64,000 nucleotides of DNA from Crotalaria pallida (GCA_037953625.1 CM075649.1:124927290-124991289), one strand, 5' to 3'; shown: positions 11,480 to 22,866, counted from the stretch's first letter. Numbers and translations: made by a program. Notes: generated from the letters alone by a model not told the origin.

Positions 11480-12045
11480 GTTAAGGTCCAAACCGTGACC
11501 TTAACTAGGTTTTCTCAAAAACATTTTCAAAGATTCAAGACTTCTAAAACCACTCTAAATCCAACAACAACTTCACATAATTCATCAAGCAAGTAGAAAC
11601 ATAATCCTAGCATATTTTCCTACATAAAACTGTGAGCATCACACAAATCTCTAAACAATTTTTATTTCTCATTTAACACTTAAGATCAACTCAAGGTTCA
11701 TGGAAATCACATATTCATTAACTAAACTTAAGAAAATCTTAATCCTTTTCAACTAAGCATACAAACCGTGACCACCACTTAAAATCACAACATCACACAA
11801 ATTTCTATATTCATTATTAAATTTCAAGATCATAACATGCATGAAATCAAACATAAGGAAATCAAACTTTCAACCACAAAAATCATTAAAACCGTGACTT
11901 GTTCATGGTTTTCTTAAAAAGAATTTCTCAAGGATTCAAACTTCCAAAACATACTCAAAACCTAAAGATGTTTACATGCACACAACACAAATCCAACATC
12001 AAGACTTCTAACCTAAAGATCACTCAAAACCGTGGCCATCATAAA
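11480..12045. repeat. Diverged repeat with AAACCGTGAC core inside the solo LTR
   Basis: AAACCGTGACC-like words recur near 11490, 11764, 11889 and 12027, each followed by similar CAAAAC/TTTCAAG-rich sequence. It is a diverged local duplication in the AT-rich leader of the solo LTR, with no coding. Confidence 0.5.
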
Positions 12046-14607
12046 GAAAAATCACTAAGGAAATTCAATCATTCTCAAAGATCTTTTTATTAAAACTCAA
12101 GTATCAAGTATATCATAGTTCAATCATAGATCTTGACATGCATGAAGTCAAAAACACTAGGTCTTTGAAAAATCCTTCATGAAAACTTAAAATCAAGTTC
12201 TTTTCAAAAACATTTTTAAGAAATCAAGAAGAAAACTTAAGATCATGAGAAAAACACTTTCTTAACAAAACTTCAAGATCAAGCTCAAAAATCGACATGC
12301 ATGTTAGTAAAAACTCTTGATCTAGCATAAAAACAAACATGCATCAACACTTTCAAACCAAAAATCAAGTTTTAGAAGAAGATCATGAAAAACGAAGATG
12401 AATCAAAGAAAAGAGGTTAAGGGCTTAAGGATCTACCTAAATCAAGCTTAGAAATCAAACTAGAAAAGCAAAATCCTCCTCCTTCTTCCTCCTTAAGGCT
12501 TCGACCACTCTCTCTCTCTTCCTCTCTTTCTCTCTCTCACTAAGAACTTAATGTTGCTCTTAGTTGTGAAATGTTTAGGGCTTGGAATGAATGGAAATGA
12601 AGAAGAACCGAATAGAGTGTGTGTGAGTGTTGATGTTTGGTTTGGGATGAGAAGTGAAAGAAAATGAAGAAATGGAAACTACATGAAGTGTGTGTGTGTT
12701 GGTGTTGGTATACTTAGTTTTGTGTGGGCTTGGGTTTGTTTCCTCCTCCCCACGGCTCCTCCTTTTCTTTTTCTATTTCCTTTTATTTTTCCTTCCTTTA
12801 GGTCATGTTTAGGTCATCTAGGTGATGTCATGTGTTTGACTATTAGGCAAGGCAACTTGGTGACCAAGTAAATCAACTTGGTGGCCAAGTAATACACCTA
12901 GGTATTCGGCCATGGGAGGTTTAGGGTAGACTAGGTTAGCTTAATTAGGTTTAAGGTGCTAATTAGGGTCTAATCGTGATTAGGGTAGGATTAGGAAAAT
13001 TAATTTAGGTTTAGTCCACTAATCCTTAGAGATTAGGGCTTAATCGAGGATTAAGGTACTAATCAAAAACTTAATCCATACTAGCCTAAGTTTAGGGAAA
13101 ATCAATTCTAGATTAGCTCACTAACCTTGAGGGTTTAGGGTTTAGGAAAGTGATTAAGAACTTAATCAAGGATTAAGAGCTCGATTAAGGTTTAATCAAA
13201 GATTAAGGATTCTAATTAGGGTTTCTAGAGATAATTCCTGATCAAGATAATTGGACTTTGATTTTTGAGACTTAAAGTAAAATAATTTTCCATCTTAAAA
13301 CCATAAAATCATATGAATCAATTAAGAAGACAAAATCTCAATAAAAACCTCAAGCAATATGATTCATTGAAAACCTTAGAAAATCAAGCACATAAAATCA
13401 CAACACAAGTAAATTAAATTTCAAAGCATACAAACCTATCATGAAATAAAAACATTTTTAAATCAATTCTTTAATTAATTAGGTTAAAACGATTTCTTAA
13501 TTAGGGACTTGTAGAAGAAGTGAGTCAAAAAGGCAGATGTTACAAATGTGATGCCAAATTGATCTTTGATGGGTTTAAGAGATTCCACAAATCTTTCAGG
13601 GACCTAACTGATTCCAAAATGATATTGGGGGGTTTAAGAGATTCCACTAATCTTTTAGGGACCTTACTAATTCCACAGGTATCTTTCGAGGACCTATGTG
13701 ACTATTACTCAATAGATAAAATACTAATTTCCTGTTGGAGATAAGAAATTTAATCTTGTAATTTATTATTTATAGATCTCCAATCATTGGGATTATAAAA
13801 ATATAGAGAGAGCTAGAGATCATAGCATATCCTTCTTAGAGAGAGAACCATTACTCCTTCTTCTTATTCATCAATTCTCATGTATTCCTTTGGTATTATG
13901 GACTCTATGAGCAGCTAATTTTCCCATTGGGATTTAACACAGCATCAAACTCATGTGTATTCGGTGATGTAATCGTACTTTTATTCATCTATTCAATTAT
14001 TGGTATTTCTATTCTACTCTTAATGTCTGCAATTATTTGATCAATATTTGCTTAATCTAGGTTTTTAGCTTTGACTGGAAAGTAGAGTTTTAAACTTGAC
14101 TTGAATAGAAATACTTGGTTTATTGTTATGCTAGGAATAGATAATAATAGATTAATTGATTTTAATGCTGGGTATTCTCTTGAATGTGCAAGGAATTGAC
14201 ATTCAAGAGAATTATCTTAGAATTTTATATGCAAGGAATTGATATAATTGAATTTAGTGCATTGCATCAATAATTGTTTAGTGAATAAAAGTACTTATCA
14301 CTGAATTACCAACGAGTGCGATCGGTAAGGTTCAATCCCCGTTTTTCCCATAAATTCAATCACTGTTTTATTGTTTTTATTTAATTCAAGTTATTTCCAT
14401 TGTTTTTATTTATTTCAAGTTATTTCCATTAGTTTCATAATTATTTTAATTCACAAATTAGTTTAGAATTACTTACTTTTTACACACGCTTAATTAAATT
14501 GATTATTAGAGAATTAATAGAACCACCAATTCCATGTGGATCGATACTCACTTCTACTATATACAAGTTGTGTTCTAGTGTTTAATCAGAATACACAACA
14601 AAATTTT

Positions 14608-14625
14608 TGGCGCCGTTGTCGGGGA
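14608..14625 (+). other. Athila-type primer-site region
   Basis: TGGCGCCGTTGTCGGGGA follows the 5' LTR after 7 bp. This is the characteristic sequence at this place in Athila-lineage elements. I did not assign the tRNA. Confidence 0.85.
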
Positions 14626-14732
14626 ATTGCGCCGTTTCTCTTTATTTTTGAAAATTAATTTATTAAGCAAGTGTTTTAGTGTTAACTCTGTACTTGACCT
14701 GTTTTGATCTTTGCTCTAGTGTTTTGTGATTT

Positions 14733-15415
14733 ATGTTATTGCGAGGCCAAGTGAACATAGATAATTTGGAATTTGACCAAGAAATCGAGAAGACAGCCAA
14801 GGAGAACAGAAAAAGAGCAAAAGAAAGGAAGCGAAGATCTCAGCAAGAAGGTGCAAGTTCACTTGATCAACAATCTGAAAGAGTTTCAGAAGTTGATCCG
14901 AAAGTGATGGCAGAAGGAGAAAATTTGAATGGAAGAGGTCCTCCTCATCCTCCTCCTCGAAGAACCCTTAGTGATGATTATATGCATCAAGGGCAAGGAC
15001 CTAAACACTTCTCAAGTATTCTCATTCCACAAGCTCATAGGAGTGTTGAAATCAAAGGGCATTATCTCAATTTGGTCAGTTCAAGGCCATTTGCTGGTTT
15101 AGATTCTGAAGACCCTTACAAACATCTATCCACTTTCTTTGAGCTGTGTGGAACAATGGGTTTTTCTGAAGAAGAAGAGGAAGCAGCTTTTCTGAAATTG
15201 TTTCCCTTTTCCTTAATTGGGAAGCAAAGGATTGGCCGAGTTCTCATCCACATCACAGCTTGACATCTTGGGATGATGTTGAGGAGAAGTTCCTGATCCA
15301 GTTCTTTCCACCAACCAGATTTATCAGTGCCAAGTCAGACATTTCATCATTTAGACAAGGACCAGATGAATCATTCTATTCAACATCGGAGAGATACAAG
15401 TCTTTGCTTAGAAAG
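14733..15415 (+). pseudogene. gag: Athila-like Gag, N-terminal part (frameshifted, then split)
   Basis: The frame opens 132 bp after the LTR and encodes a basic N-terminal stretch (residues about 18-50). The Athila-style Gag domain follows, with words such as PFAGLDSEDPYKHLSTFFELC and LKLFPFSLIGK. A single-base indel near 15222-15230 shifts the frame, and the domain continues in the frame of 15260 onward (TSWDDVEEKFL, FFPPTRFISAK, GPDESFYSTSERYKSLLRK). At 15415 it is cut by the solo LTR and resumes at 18861. Gag would form the virus-like particle; this copy cannot be translated whole. Confidence 0.85.
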
Positions 15416-15779
15416 TGTAACATCCCTCATTTTTATAAAAAGGATAAACAATTATTTTATTATTGAAAAATATTTTTAAGAATAGTATTTTGCAAAAATA
15501 AGCACAAGGAAACATATTTTAGAAATAAAATAGCTTTGGCAAAGAAAGATTTAAATGAAATATGTAAAAAGTGATATTTTGGGTAAAATATCATGTAAAG
15601 ATTCGACTGTATCTCTTTCGTTAACCGTTGGATCTTGCTCAAATTTTTAGAAAAGGTTTCTAATGATTTTATCTTGACATCCAACGGTGGAAATTTTGTT
15701 TTGAGAAGTAAATCTTTTTAAATTAATTTTTGAGCAAAGCAGTGTATTATATTTGAATTTCTGGATTTTAGCAGTGGCT

Positions 15780-15807
15780 AACCGGTTAGTGAAACCAGTA
15801 ACCGGTT
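15780..15807. promoter_or_regulatory. Paired AACCGGTT palindromes upstream of TATA
   Basis: AACCGGTT is at 15780-15787 and 15800-15807, exactly 20 bp apart start to start and about 175-200 bp upstream of the TATA box. This fits a paired factor site in U3. Confidence 0.6.
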
Positions 15808-15980
15808 AGTACATCTGTATCTGCATAATTTTAAGTCGGTTTAGCTCGAAATCTCGAGCTAAAAACGTGGTTTCACTCCCCATAGGCCACATAGCACCCT
15901 TCAGCACCTCCAATCAAGCGTGTGGTGTGAAGAGAAGCTGGGTGGCACCACCCCTACCCATTTCCCTCTCTTTTCCCTCT

Positions 15981-15990
15981 CTATAAATAC
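15981..15990 (+). promoter_or_regulatory. LTR TATA box
   Basis: CTATAAATAC sits after a CT-rich stretch in the solo LTR. It places U3 at 15416 to about 16015. Confidence 0.65.
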
Positions 15991-16680
15991 CCTGTGTGGG
16001 TTGCTGCTGTTGGGGCATGTTCCTCACGAATTCCTTACTGAAACTCTACCCAAATTCAATTTCAATTCGTGCAAGTGACTTGCTCTTAGTTGCGGCACAT
16101 ATAGCTTGAGCTTTGTGAGTGTGTGAGCTTGTAAAACCCTTGTGTTTTCCTTTGGTTTTGCTGGGTTCTTGGTGGCTGCTCTATTTTGTTGTTGTTGTGA
16201 GCTGTGGTTGCTGTCTACGTGTTTTAGAGCTTGTCTAGTGCTGTCCAATTTGCCTAAGGTATGGGAGATCTCATTCATATCGCTAGGATTTATGATTGTT
16301 GGTTTGTGCAATGATATTTGTGAATTTTGATGTTGGAACCAAGACAAGAATTGGTTGGCTTGGAGGCCAATACAATCCTTGGTTCCCTATGTTATGCAAA
16401 TGAGTTAAGGACCTAAACAAGAGTTGAAATTAATGAGAAGTGTACTGCCATAATTCTGTTATGATCCTTGTGATGATTGCTGAAATTGTGAAAGTATTAG
16501 GTTCATGAACAATTGATTATGAATCAATGAATATGAATTGGGATATCAAGTGAAATGAGACTTGAAACAAGTATGCGATTGTGTGTTAGTTATTACTTAA
16601 GACTGATTGAATGTTTATTGTGAGTATTGAATAGATTTGCACATGTGAAAGTGCATATTTTGTTCTCAGACCTGCAGACT

Positions 16681-16708
16681 AACCGGTTAGTGGTCTCAGT
16701 AACCGGTT
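16681..16708. other. Paired AACCGGTT palindromes, second pair
   Basis: AACCGGTT is at 16681-16688 and 16701-16708, with 20-bp spacing again. It is embedded in a motif that recurs (CTGCAG before, CTGACAAAATG after). Confidence 0.7.
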
Positions 16709-17218
16709 AGTGACTGACAAAATGCATCAGTTGCTTATGTTGGTATAGCAATCATGGAGGATAGTTGTTACTTAGACTTGGACTAATATTTGAACAAATC
16801 ATTGGGAGAAAATAAGCTATGGAAAGATGGAATTTGTTATGGTTTGATAAAGAGTTTTAATTGGAAATTAGATTGATGGACTTAGAACCAATGGAATGTA
16901 ATTTGATATGCGTAAGTCTTACTATAACCTTAAAGTCATGTCCAAATTGCTAAACTAATAGTTTGGAATTATAAGTTGATACAATAAGAAATAAGTTGAT
17001 GTGAGCTAGACTTTGCCCTTTTATTTTGGTCTAAGACTTTAAGGTTATCTTGAACTTAAATTATTGGAGTCATAGCTCACTGTTAATATAATTAAATCAT
17101 GCTTTAGTAATGCTTTAGGTGCTGCACAAAGATTAGAGAATAGTATGGTAAGTGATTGGATTGAAAAGAATAAGAATTGAACTTTTCCTGTTCTTAGCTC
17201 TGCAAGTCTGCAGCATTT

Positions 17219-17246
17219 AACCGGTTAGAAGTCCCTATAACCGGTT
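17219..17246. other. Paired AACCGGTT palindromes, third pair
   Basis: AACCGGTT is at 17219-17226 and 17239-17246. The flanks (TCTGCAG before, CCTGACAAAATG after) match the second pair, so these pairs sit in a diverged repeat of roughly 360-540 bp. Confidence 0.7.
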
Positions 17247-17577
17247 AGAGCCTGACAAAATGTGAAGTTAATTAAGTTTAGTATAGTAATCTTAGAGTAT
17301 AGGTATGATATGGGTTTGGACTAATAATGGAACCATAATTTGAGATAAGTAAGCTAATTAACCATAGCATTTGTTAAGGCTTAATAATGGAACTTTTCCC
17401 TAATAGGACGTTAATGGGTATATGAATTTAAGATAGGTTTTTGGATAGTAGGAGACCTGCAATAATGCTTAGAATTATGTCTTAGAAGGTAAATAAAGAG
17501 TAGGAAGGGATTAGTTTAAAGATTGGAAGGTTTTGGACTTAAAATCAATGTGGTCTGCTCTCAGGTCTGCTGTCACT

Positions 17578-17605
17578 AACCGGTTAGTGGATCTTGTAAC
17601 CGGTT
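17578..17605. other. Paired AACCGGTT palindromes, fourth pair
   Basis: AACCGGTT is at 17578-17585 and 17598-17605. Spacing is again 20 bp although the 12 bases between the palindromes are different in every pair. Confidence 0.7.
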
Positions 17606-18038
17606 AGTGCCTGAGAGAAATGAATAAATAACCAAATTCATTGCAATAATCATAGAGAACTTTGCATAGATGTTGTACCAGTTGGGGGCTGACTGGAGAT
17701 CTCATGGAATTAACAATGATTTTAATGATGATTATATTTGATAATGTTTGAATGAATTTGTCAATTATACTTTGGAAATGGTTTGAATGATGTTTGGATC
17801 ATCATACATATGAAGCTTAATGATTATTGATTCTACCTTGGAAATGGTTATTGAGTTTGATAGTGATTGTTGGTTTGCGAACAATCCTTCATAAAGGTAG
17901 ATGCATGATTATGAGAATAAAGGATGAATAAGCCTTCCTCATGCATGGTTTGGCATGAAGGTCGAGCACAAAAGATTTCATAGGGTACAAATATTTTATG
18001 ATGAATTGAGTACAAGGAACGTATACGAGAATGATTAG

Positions 18039-18262
18039 AATCCCGGTATATCGTGTCCTTTGGGAAGGGACTCGTTGCGAATAGGACGCTATTCGTAAGC
18101 GATATAGCCATGAATCCCGATATACTGTGTCTTGTGGGAAAAGACCCGTTGCGGGTAGGACGCTATCCGTAAGCAGTATGTCAACAATGATATCCCGATA
18201 TGACGTGTCCCTTGGGAAAGGACCCGTTGCAAATACGACGGACTGTATTTGTAAGCGTCGTA
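18039..18262. repeat. Three-unit array of predicted three-way-junction hairpins
   Basis: Three units of about 73-77 bp share an outer stem and two inner hairpins. Outer arms: TATATCG/CGATATA, ATACTG/CAGTAT and GACG/CGTC. First hairpin: GTCC/GGAC-type arms, or GTCTT/AAGAC in unit 2. Second hairpin: CGAATAG/CTATTCG, GGGTAG/CTATCC and CAAATAC/GTATTTG. Arms change together between units while linkers such as CCCGTTGC and GTAAGC stay constant. Confidence 0.82.
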
Positions 18263-18860
18263 ATCCAGTATACGTGTGACCCTTGTACAATTGAGATGTT
18301 TTTGAATAGTGATGATGTACCTATGAGTTCTTTTGTGGAATAGAGAAAAGTCTCGCATTACATTGCATTGCATCACATTGCATTGCATTGCATACAGATG
18401 ATAATAATAATAATATGTCTACGAATGTTAAAGCACTTGCTTAGTATGCATCATTTGCATTATGAGTGATTATATGTGTGAGACTTAATCATTAATCTGC
18501 TTACGCGATATGACAAGTGACTTACTCCCATACTACCACATTGGTGGTGGTAGGTTCTGTTTGAATGACAGGTCAAAGGTCTCTCCTGATAGAGTTAAAG
18601 GAGCGTTAGTAGAGACAAGCAGGATGACATCTTGTTGTTCGAATCCTCTTATTGAAGGATAGAGTTGTGAAGACCATGCTCTGGGTGTAAAGCGGGATTT
18701 TTGGGGATTTGGTATTCTTATATTTACACTCAGACTATTTTGTAATATAATATGATATTAATAAACAAAGCTTTTGGTTTTCACACTCTTTGGAAAAAGG
18801 TTTTTATAAATCCGCATTTTTATTTTTTTTCCACTTAATATTTTGGGGCGTTACAGAAAG

Positions 18861-19775
18861 TGTCTGAACCATGGTTTCGAAGATGTTGACCAATTGAATA
18901 TCTTTGGCAATGGTCTGAGGCCTGATACTAAGATGCTAGTGGATGCTGCAGCTGGAGGAACAATTAATGTCTGCTGATGTTGAACGTGCCACTTTGATTA
19001 TTAATTCACTAGTTATTACAGACCGACAGGCTCAACATAATAGGAGTTAAGTTCAAAAGAAAGGGGCATTGGAACTAACTGCGTCTGATGCACTCTTAGC
19101 ACAGAATAAGATTCTTACTCAACAAATAGAGGCTCTTACAAAGCAGATGTCAAAGCTTCCTAAGCAGATAAACGCAGTAAATTCTAATCATGTAGCACCA
19201 CAAGTCCCTAGTTGTAACTTTTGTGGAGGTGACCATCCATCTAGCAATTGTTCTCAACCAGAGACTACTCAACAACAAGAGGTCCAATATGTCAACAACC
19301 AAGACAGACATGGGAATTTCTCTAACAATGCCTCTTCTGCTAATGAATGCTCAACAAGGATGGAAGGCTAATCAGAATCAAAATAGAAAACCTCCCTTCC
19401 AACAACAACCCTTTCAACAGCAGTTTCCCTTTCCACCACAATTTCCCTTTCCACCACAATTTCCTCAGCAACAATTTCAACCACAACCACCTTACCAACA
19501 TTAGTTTTAGCAGCAACAACCGTTTCAGCCAAATTATTCTCCTGCTCCAGATAAAACATCAAAGATAGAGGATACTTTGGAGAAGTTTATGCAAGCTTCC
19601 TTGGCAAACCAGAAGAATATTGATGCTTCAATCAGAAACTTGGAGACTCAAGTGGGGCAACTGGCGAAACAGTTGGCTGAGCAGAATCAGAATCAGAGCC
19701 ACTTTTCATCCAATACTCAAACTAACCCAAAGGAGCAGTGCAAGTCTATCACCACAAGAAGAGATAAGGAGATTG
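18861..19775 (+). pseudogene. gag: Athila-like Gag, C-terminal part (frameshifts and stops)
   Basis: This is the continuation after the solo LTR. Words such as NIFGNGLRPDTKMLVDAAAGG restore the Gag alignment, followed by an indel near 18955. A frame from 19069 holds a short zinc-knuckle-like motif (CNFCGGDHPSSNC). Another shift leads to a Gln/Pro/Phe-rich tract (repeats of FPPQFP, 19400-19500). A coiled-coil-like helix (EKFMQASLANQKNIDASIRNLETQVGQLAKQL in two overlapping stretches, 19577-19680) follows. The part ends at the TSD of the next solo LTR. At least three separate breaks make it non-functional. Confidence 0.8.
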
Positions 19776-19780
19776 GTAAG

Positions 19781-21895
19781 TGTAGATACCCAATTTTGTC
19801 CCCCAAACAAAATAAAATAAAAAATAATAATAAAAAATGTTTTGCTTTTTAAAAAAAAAAGATAAAAAATAAGAATAAAAAATACGAAAAGATTTTGAAA
19901 AAAAGTATTTTTTGTAAAAAATAAAAAAAACGAAATTAAAAAAAAAAAGATAAGATAAAGATGTGTTTTTGGTAAAAGATTTGATAAGTTTTTTGTGAGG
20001 ATAAAGATTAAAAAAATATATTTTTTGTTAAAAGGATTTGTTTTTCTTATGAAAAGATTATCATCAAGTTTGTTTTTATTTTAAAATATTGAGAATTAAT
20101 CTTTAACAAAATTATAAAAATTTGATTGAGGAATAAACCAGAGAATATTCCACTAGGCTCTCAAAGCCTGTTGAAAAAACCCTAATTTTCTTAACCTAAT
20201 TTTTCTTATAAATAGAGCTTTTTTTCTTCACATTGAAGGATAAAAAAAAATTAGGAGAGTGAGGTGCACAAAAATCCGTGACAAAAAGAAAATTAGAAAA
20301 GAAGGAAGAAGGAAGGAGCAGTACACGAAACAGAGCAGTCTTTCATCAGTACTAATATTCATTCCTTTTTTTAATTTAATTTGATTTAATATTTTTATTT
20401 TTATTTTATTTTATTATTATTATTATTATTTTTTTGCATTTGTAGTCGGACTGTGTTTGATTGATGGTTACTTATAAGGTTTATGATTGTGAGTGTGATT
20501 TACTTGAACGAGTTTCATATTAGAATTGATTCATTATTTCATTTTTGATGGACTTGATTCCAGTTCCAAATCATATACCTGGTTCCTGGTTGCATATCAC
20601 CAACAATATATTTGCTGCTATGATGGCTTGTTACTGAATATTATTCTTTCACAATGACCATCATGTTTTTGTATCACGTGAGATAGATAGAATTTTGTGT
20701 TTGGCATTTTAGTTTCTAAACCCATAGCCCGCTGGTCTTCCTCCTTGTTAAATTTAAAAATGCAAACTTATTCTTGATTTAGTATAATGCCACCGTAATT
20801 GAAATAAACTAGATTTAATTTGATATTGAAAAGCCACATGCGTGCACTGTGTCCTCGTTTGAGAGTATTGGGAAGCAGTGACGTGTTCAGATTTCCTTTT
20901 TGTATTATGTATTTCAATTCTTAGCTGCTTAGAGGTTAGTCCCTAGTGAATGAAGGGATAATATTTATGGTTCAAAAACAATGCAATATTTCACTCTTAT
21001 CGCGTTTTATCATTACTTATTTATTCGCATTTTAGATTAAGACGACTGACGGAATATTCACAGTTAATTTGGGTACCGACAATATTGTGACGTATTTGGT
21101 TGAATTAATTAATTGTGTTTTGGTAAGTCGATTTTTTTCACCCAAATATGTTTGGTGGTGGGATCTTTAGAACTTCCTCTTCACACTCGAAAATAATCAC
21201 TATATAATTCCTTTTTAAAATATTTTTTTTTATAATTAAATAGACTTTATTAATTAAGTATTGATGATATGCATTTTTGAAACTCATTTTTTCTTATCTA
21301 AATGACGAGGTCTTATGTATGTCCTCTTTGCATAAACCTATTTTAAGATATGAGCTATAATTACGTTAGAATTAGTTTTCGAGAAAGTTACAAATTTAAA
21401 ATTACTTTTTTTAAAAAAAAAATTAAATGAATTTTATTAAATAAGCCTTAACAAAATGTGCTTTGGAAATCCACCTTTCCTTGCTTTTAGGCAAGGTCTT
21501 GTGCATGTTCCTCTTCGCATCAAACCTTTTTTTTTTAAATATAAAATTAAAACAATAAAAACTACGTAGCCTTGATTCCTCATTTTATGAGGGTACGTAC
21601 GACCAGGGGCAACCCTGTCAGGCACAACAATAAAAGACAAATAATTTTTGGCAAACCAATTATTTAGGTCTTTTAATTAAAAGCAATCAATGGTATCATT
21701 TTCGAATGGGCGAACGGGGTGCTAATACCTTCCCTGGGAATCTATCTAGTTTGAGACCAATCTTTATCCGTTTTAATTAATAATTATTTTTTCCGCGTTT
21801 TTTGCAACAAAATGCGATGGTGACTCCATATTGGGTCAGTCGACCTCCATTCGTAGGCGAGGCCCCGAGGGCAACCCGGGACCCCAGCCGCGACA
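19781..21895 (+). mobile_element. 2.1-kb solo LTR (possibly Tat/Ogre-like)
   Basis: It starts TGTAGATACCC and ends CCAGCCGCGACA, with perfect TSD gtaag (19776-19780 and 21896-21900). A plus-strand TATA box (TATAAATAG) is at 20207-20215. No second LTR or coding is seen. The first 300 bp are A-rich homopolymer-like sequence. The Tat/Ogre suggestion rests only on the style of the ends and is weak. Confidence 0.8.
20207..20215 (+). promoter_or_regulatory. LTR TATA box
   Basis: TATAAATAG lies about 430 bp into the solo LTR and sets its orientation. Confidence 0.55.
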
Positions 21896-21900
21896 GTAAG

Positions 21901-22061
21901 GGAATTGGGAATAATTTGTATGATATGAGGGGGTGAGAAAGAAAAACAAAAAGAGAGTGAGAAAAGTGAGTCTGAAAAAGAAAAAGAAAAAGAGTGTAAA
22001 AAAGGTGAGCAGAGTCTGAAAAAGAAAAAGAAAATGAGTGTAAAAAAGGTGAGCATGAGAG
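21901..22061 (+). pseudogene. Athila-like Gag-protease linker, Lys/Glu-rich
   Basis: Directly after the solo-LTR TSD, the sequence reads on from the upstream gag segment. It then becomes a purine-rich tract with two repeats of about 65 bp (gtctgaaaaagaaaaagaaa blocks at about 21969-22060). It would encode a charged linker between Gag and protease. A stop follows within the first codons in the upstream frame. Confidence 0.6.
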
Positions 22062-22076
22062 AAAAAAGAGAATGAT

Positions 22077-22188
22077 GTCCGCGTAAGACAGCCCAGTTGG
22101 TGGCTGCAGGGACACTTAGGATTTCCCCGTCCCCCAGGTCATGGGTTCTAGTCCCAGACCTCCCATGTAAACCAAAAAAAAAAAAAAA
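22077..22188 (+). mobile_element. tRNA-derived SINE
   Basis: About 95 bp plus a poly(A) tail are flanked by a TSD of about 15 bp (aaaaaagagaatgat, 22062-22076 and near 22189-22203). A pol III A box (AGCCCAGTTGG near 22090-22100) and B box (GGTTCTAGTCC, 22144-22154) stand 45-55 bp apart, as in a tRNA. The body after the B box is very short, so it may be a truncated or minimal SINE. Confidence 0.82.
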
Positions 22189-22203
22189 AAAAAAGAGAAT
22201 GAT

Positions 22204-22866
22204 AGTTTGCCCTAATTGAAGAATCTGCCTTACCCCAAGAATCCTTCAAGGAAAGACAAAGAGAGGCAGTACACAAGATTCATGGACATCTTCAAGCGGC
22301 TGCAAATCAACATTCCTTTCATGGAAGCAATGGAGCATATGCCAACTTATGCAAAATTTATGAAAGAACTCCTCACCAAGAAAAAAATATTCTCAGAGGA
22401 AATAGTAGAACTTGAAGCAGGATGAAGTGCAATTATTCAGAAGGCCGTGCCTCAGAAATCTAAAGATCCTGGTAGTTTCACCATTCCGGTCACCATTGGT
22501 ACCTTGCCAGTGGGAAAGGCGCTACTTGATGTAGGGGCTAGTATCAATTTGATTCCCTTGGCCATGCTTAAAAGAATTGGTAATCTGGAGATTCGCCCAA
22601 CCAAGATGACATTGGAGTTAACGGACAGGTCATTGAAGTTTCCTTATGGTTTTGCTGAAGATGTACTAGTGAAAGTTGATAAGTTCGTATTTCCTATGGA
22701 TTTTAATTTGTTGTAATGGACATAGAAGAAGATGCAGAAGTACCACTCATCCTTGGAAGACCATTCATGAAGACTTCAAAAGTTATTATTGATGTTGATG
22801 ATGGCAAATTGAAAATGAGGGTTCAAGATGATGAGATCAACTTTAAAGTGTTTGAAGCAATCTAAC
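22204..22866 (+). pseudogene. Athila-like aspartic protease region (broken)
   Basis: From 22216 the frame reads a conserved pre-protease segment (FMDIFKRLQINIPFMEAMEHMPTYAKFMKELL in pieces). An in-frame TGA lies at 22423-22425. The protease then follows with active-site-like LLDVGASINL, where DVGA stands for the usual D-T/S-G-A. A frameshift near 22715 precedes the flap and C-terminal words (VPLILGRPFMKT). The enzyme would cleave the Gag-Pol polyprotein. With a stop and a frameshift it is inactive. Confidence 0.85.

Larger units (their letters stand above)
8323..13544 (-). mobile_element. 5.2-kb solo LTR, Ty3/gypsy type
   Basis: It begins TGTAACACCCC and ends GATGTTACA. The 5-bp TSD aatgt (8318-8322 and 13545-13549) is perfect. 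No internal direct terminal repeat, primer site or coding frame is seen, so it reads as one very long LTR left after LTR-LTR recombination. Minus orientation is inferred because the order (CT-rich leader near 12470-12540, AT-rich middle, hairpin array, GCATTGCAT motif near 9082) then parallels the solo LTR at 15416-18855. Short open frames such as 9067-9498 and 11154-11441 have no recognisable product. Confidence 0.8.
8040..13710. mobile_element. MULE-type MITE (444 bp without its insertion)
   Basis: It starts gagttaatagtcacatagg and ends with the near-perfect inverse. A 10-bp TSD aatagataaa (8030-8039 and 13711-13720) is present, and the undisturbed sequence is seen in the 3' LTR near 41088. 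A 9-11 bp TSD with long terminal inverted repeats (TIRs) is the mark of Mutator-like elements. The TIR body is built from repeats of a unit containing aggtccctgaaagat and gtggaatct. The right end has one more unit than the left. It has no coding capacity and is split by the solo LTR at 8323-13544. Confidence 0.85.
7688..14600 (+). repeat. 5' LTR of the Athila-like element, interrupted by a MITE
   Basis: The two LTR parts are 7688-8039 and 13721-14600. They match 40797-41825 plus 53250-53420. A TATA-like sequence (gattataaaaatatag) is near 13791-13806. The LTR ends at ACACAACA, 7 bp before the primer site. Confidence 0.9.
15416..18855 (+). mobile_element. 3.4-kb solo LTR, Ty3/gypsy type, inside gag
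   Basis: The ends are TGTAACATCCC and GGGGCGTTACA, with perfect 5-bp TSD gaaag (15411-15415 and 18856-18860). There is no primer site, polypurine tract or second LTR, hence a solo LTR. A plus-strand TATA box (CTATAAATAC, 15981-15990) gives orientation. It shares GGCTTGGAGGCCAAT (about 16349-16365) with the LTRs of the 41990-52441 element, so the two are distant relatives. It carries four AACCGGTT pairs and a three-unit hairpin array. Confidence 0.9.

Noticed and set aside
15411..15415. TSD gaaag identical to that of the host Athila-like element
   Set aside because: I considered whether the solo LTR and the Athila-like element share one event. The sites are different and 5-bp identity is plausible by chance in purine-rich DNA.
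22144..22154. B-box that might indicate a tRNA gene
   Set aside because: The poly(A) tail and flanking target duplication, and the absence of a foldable acceptor stem, make it a SINE and not a tRNA gene.
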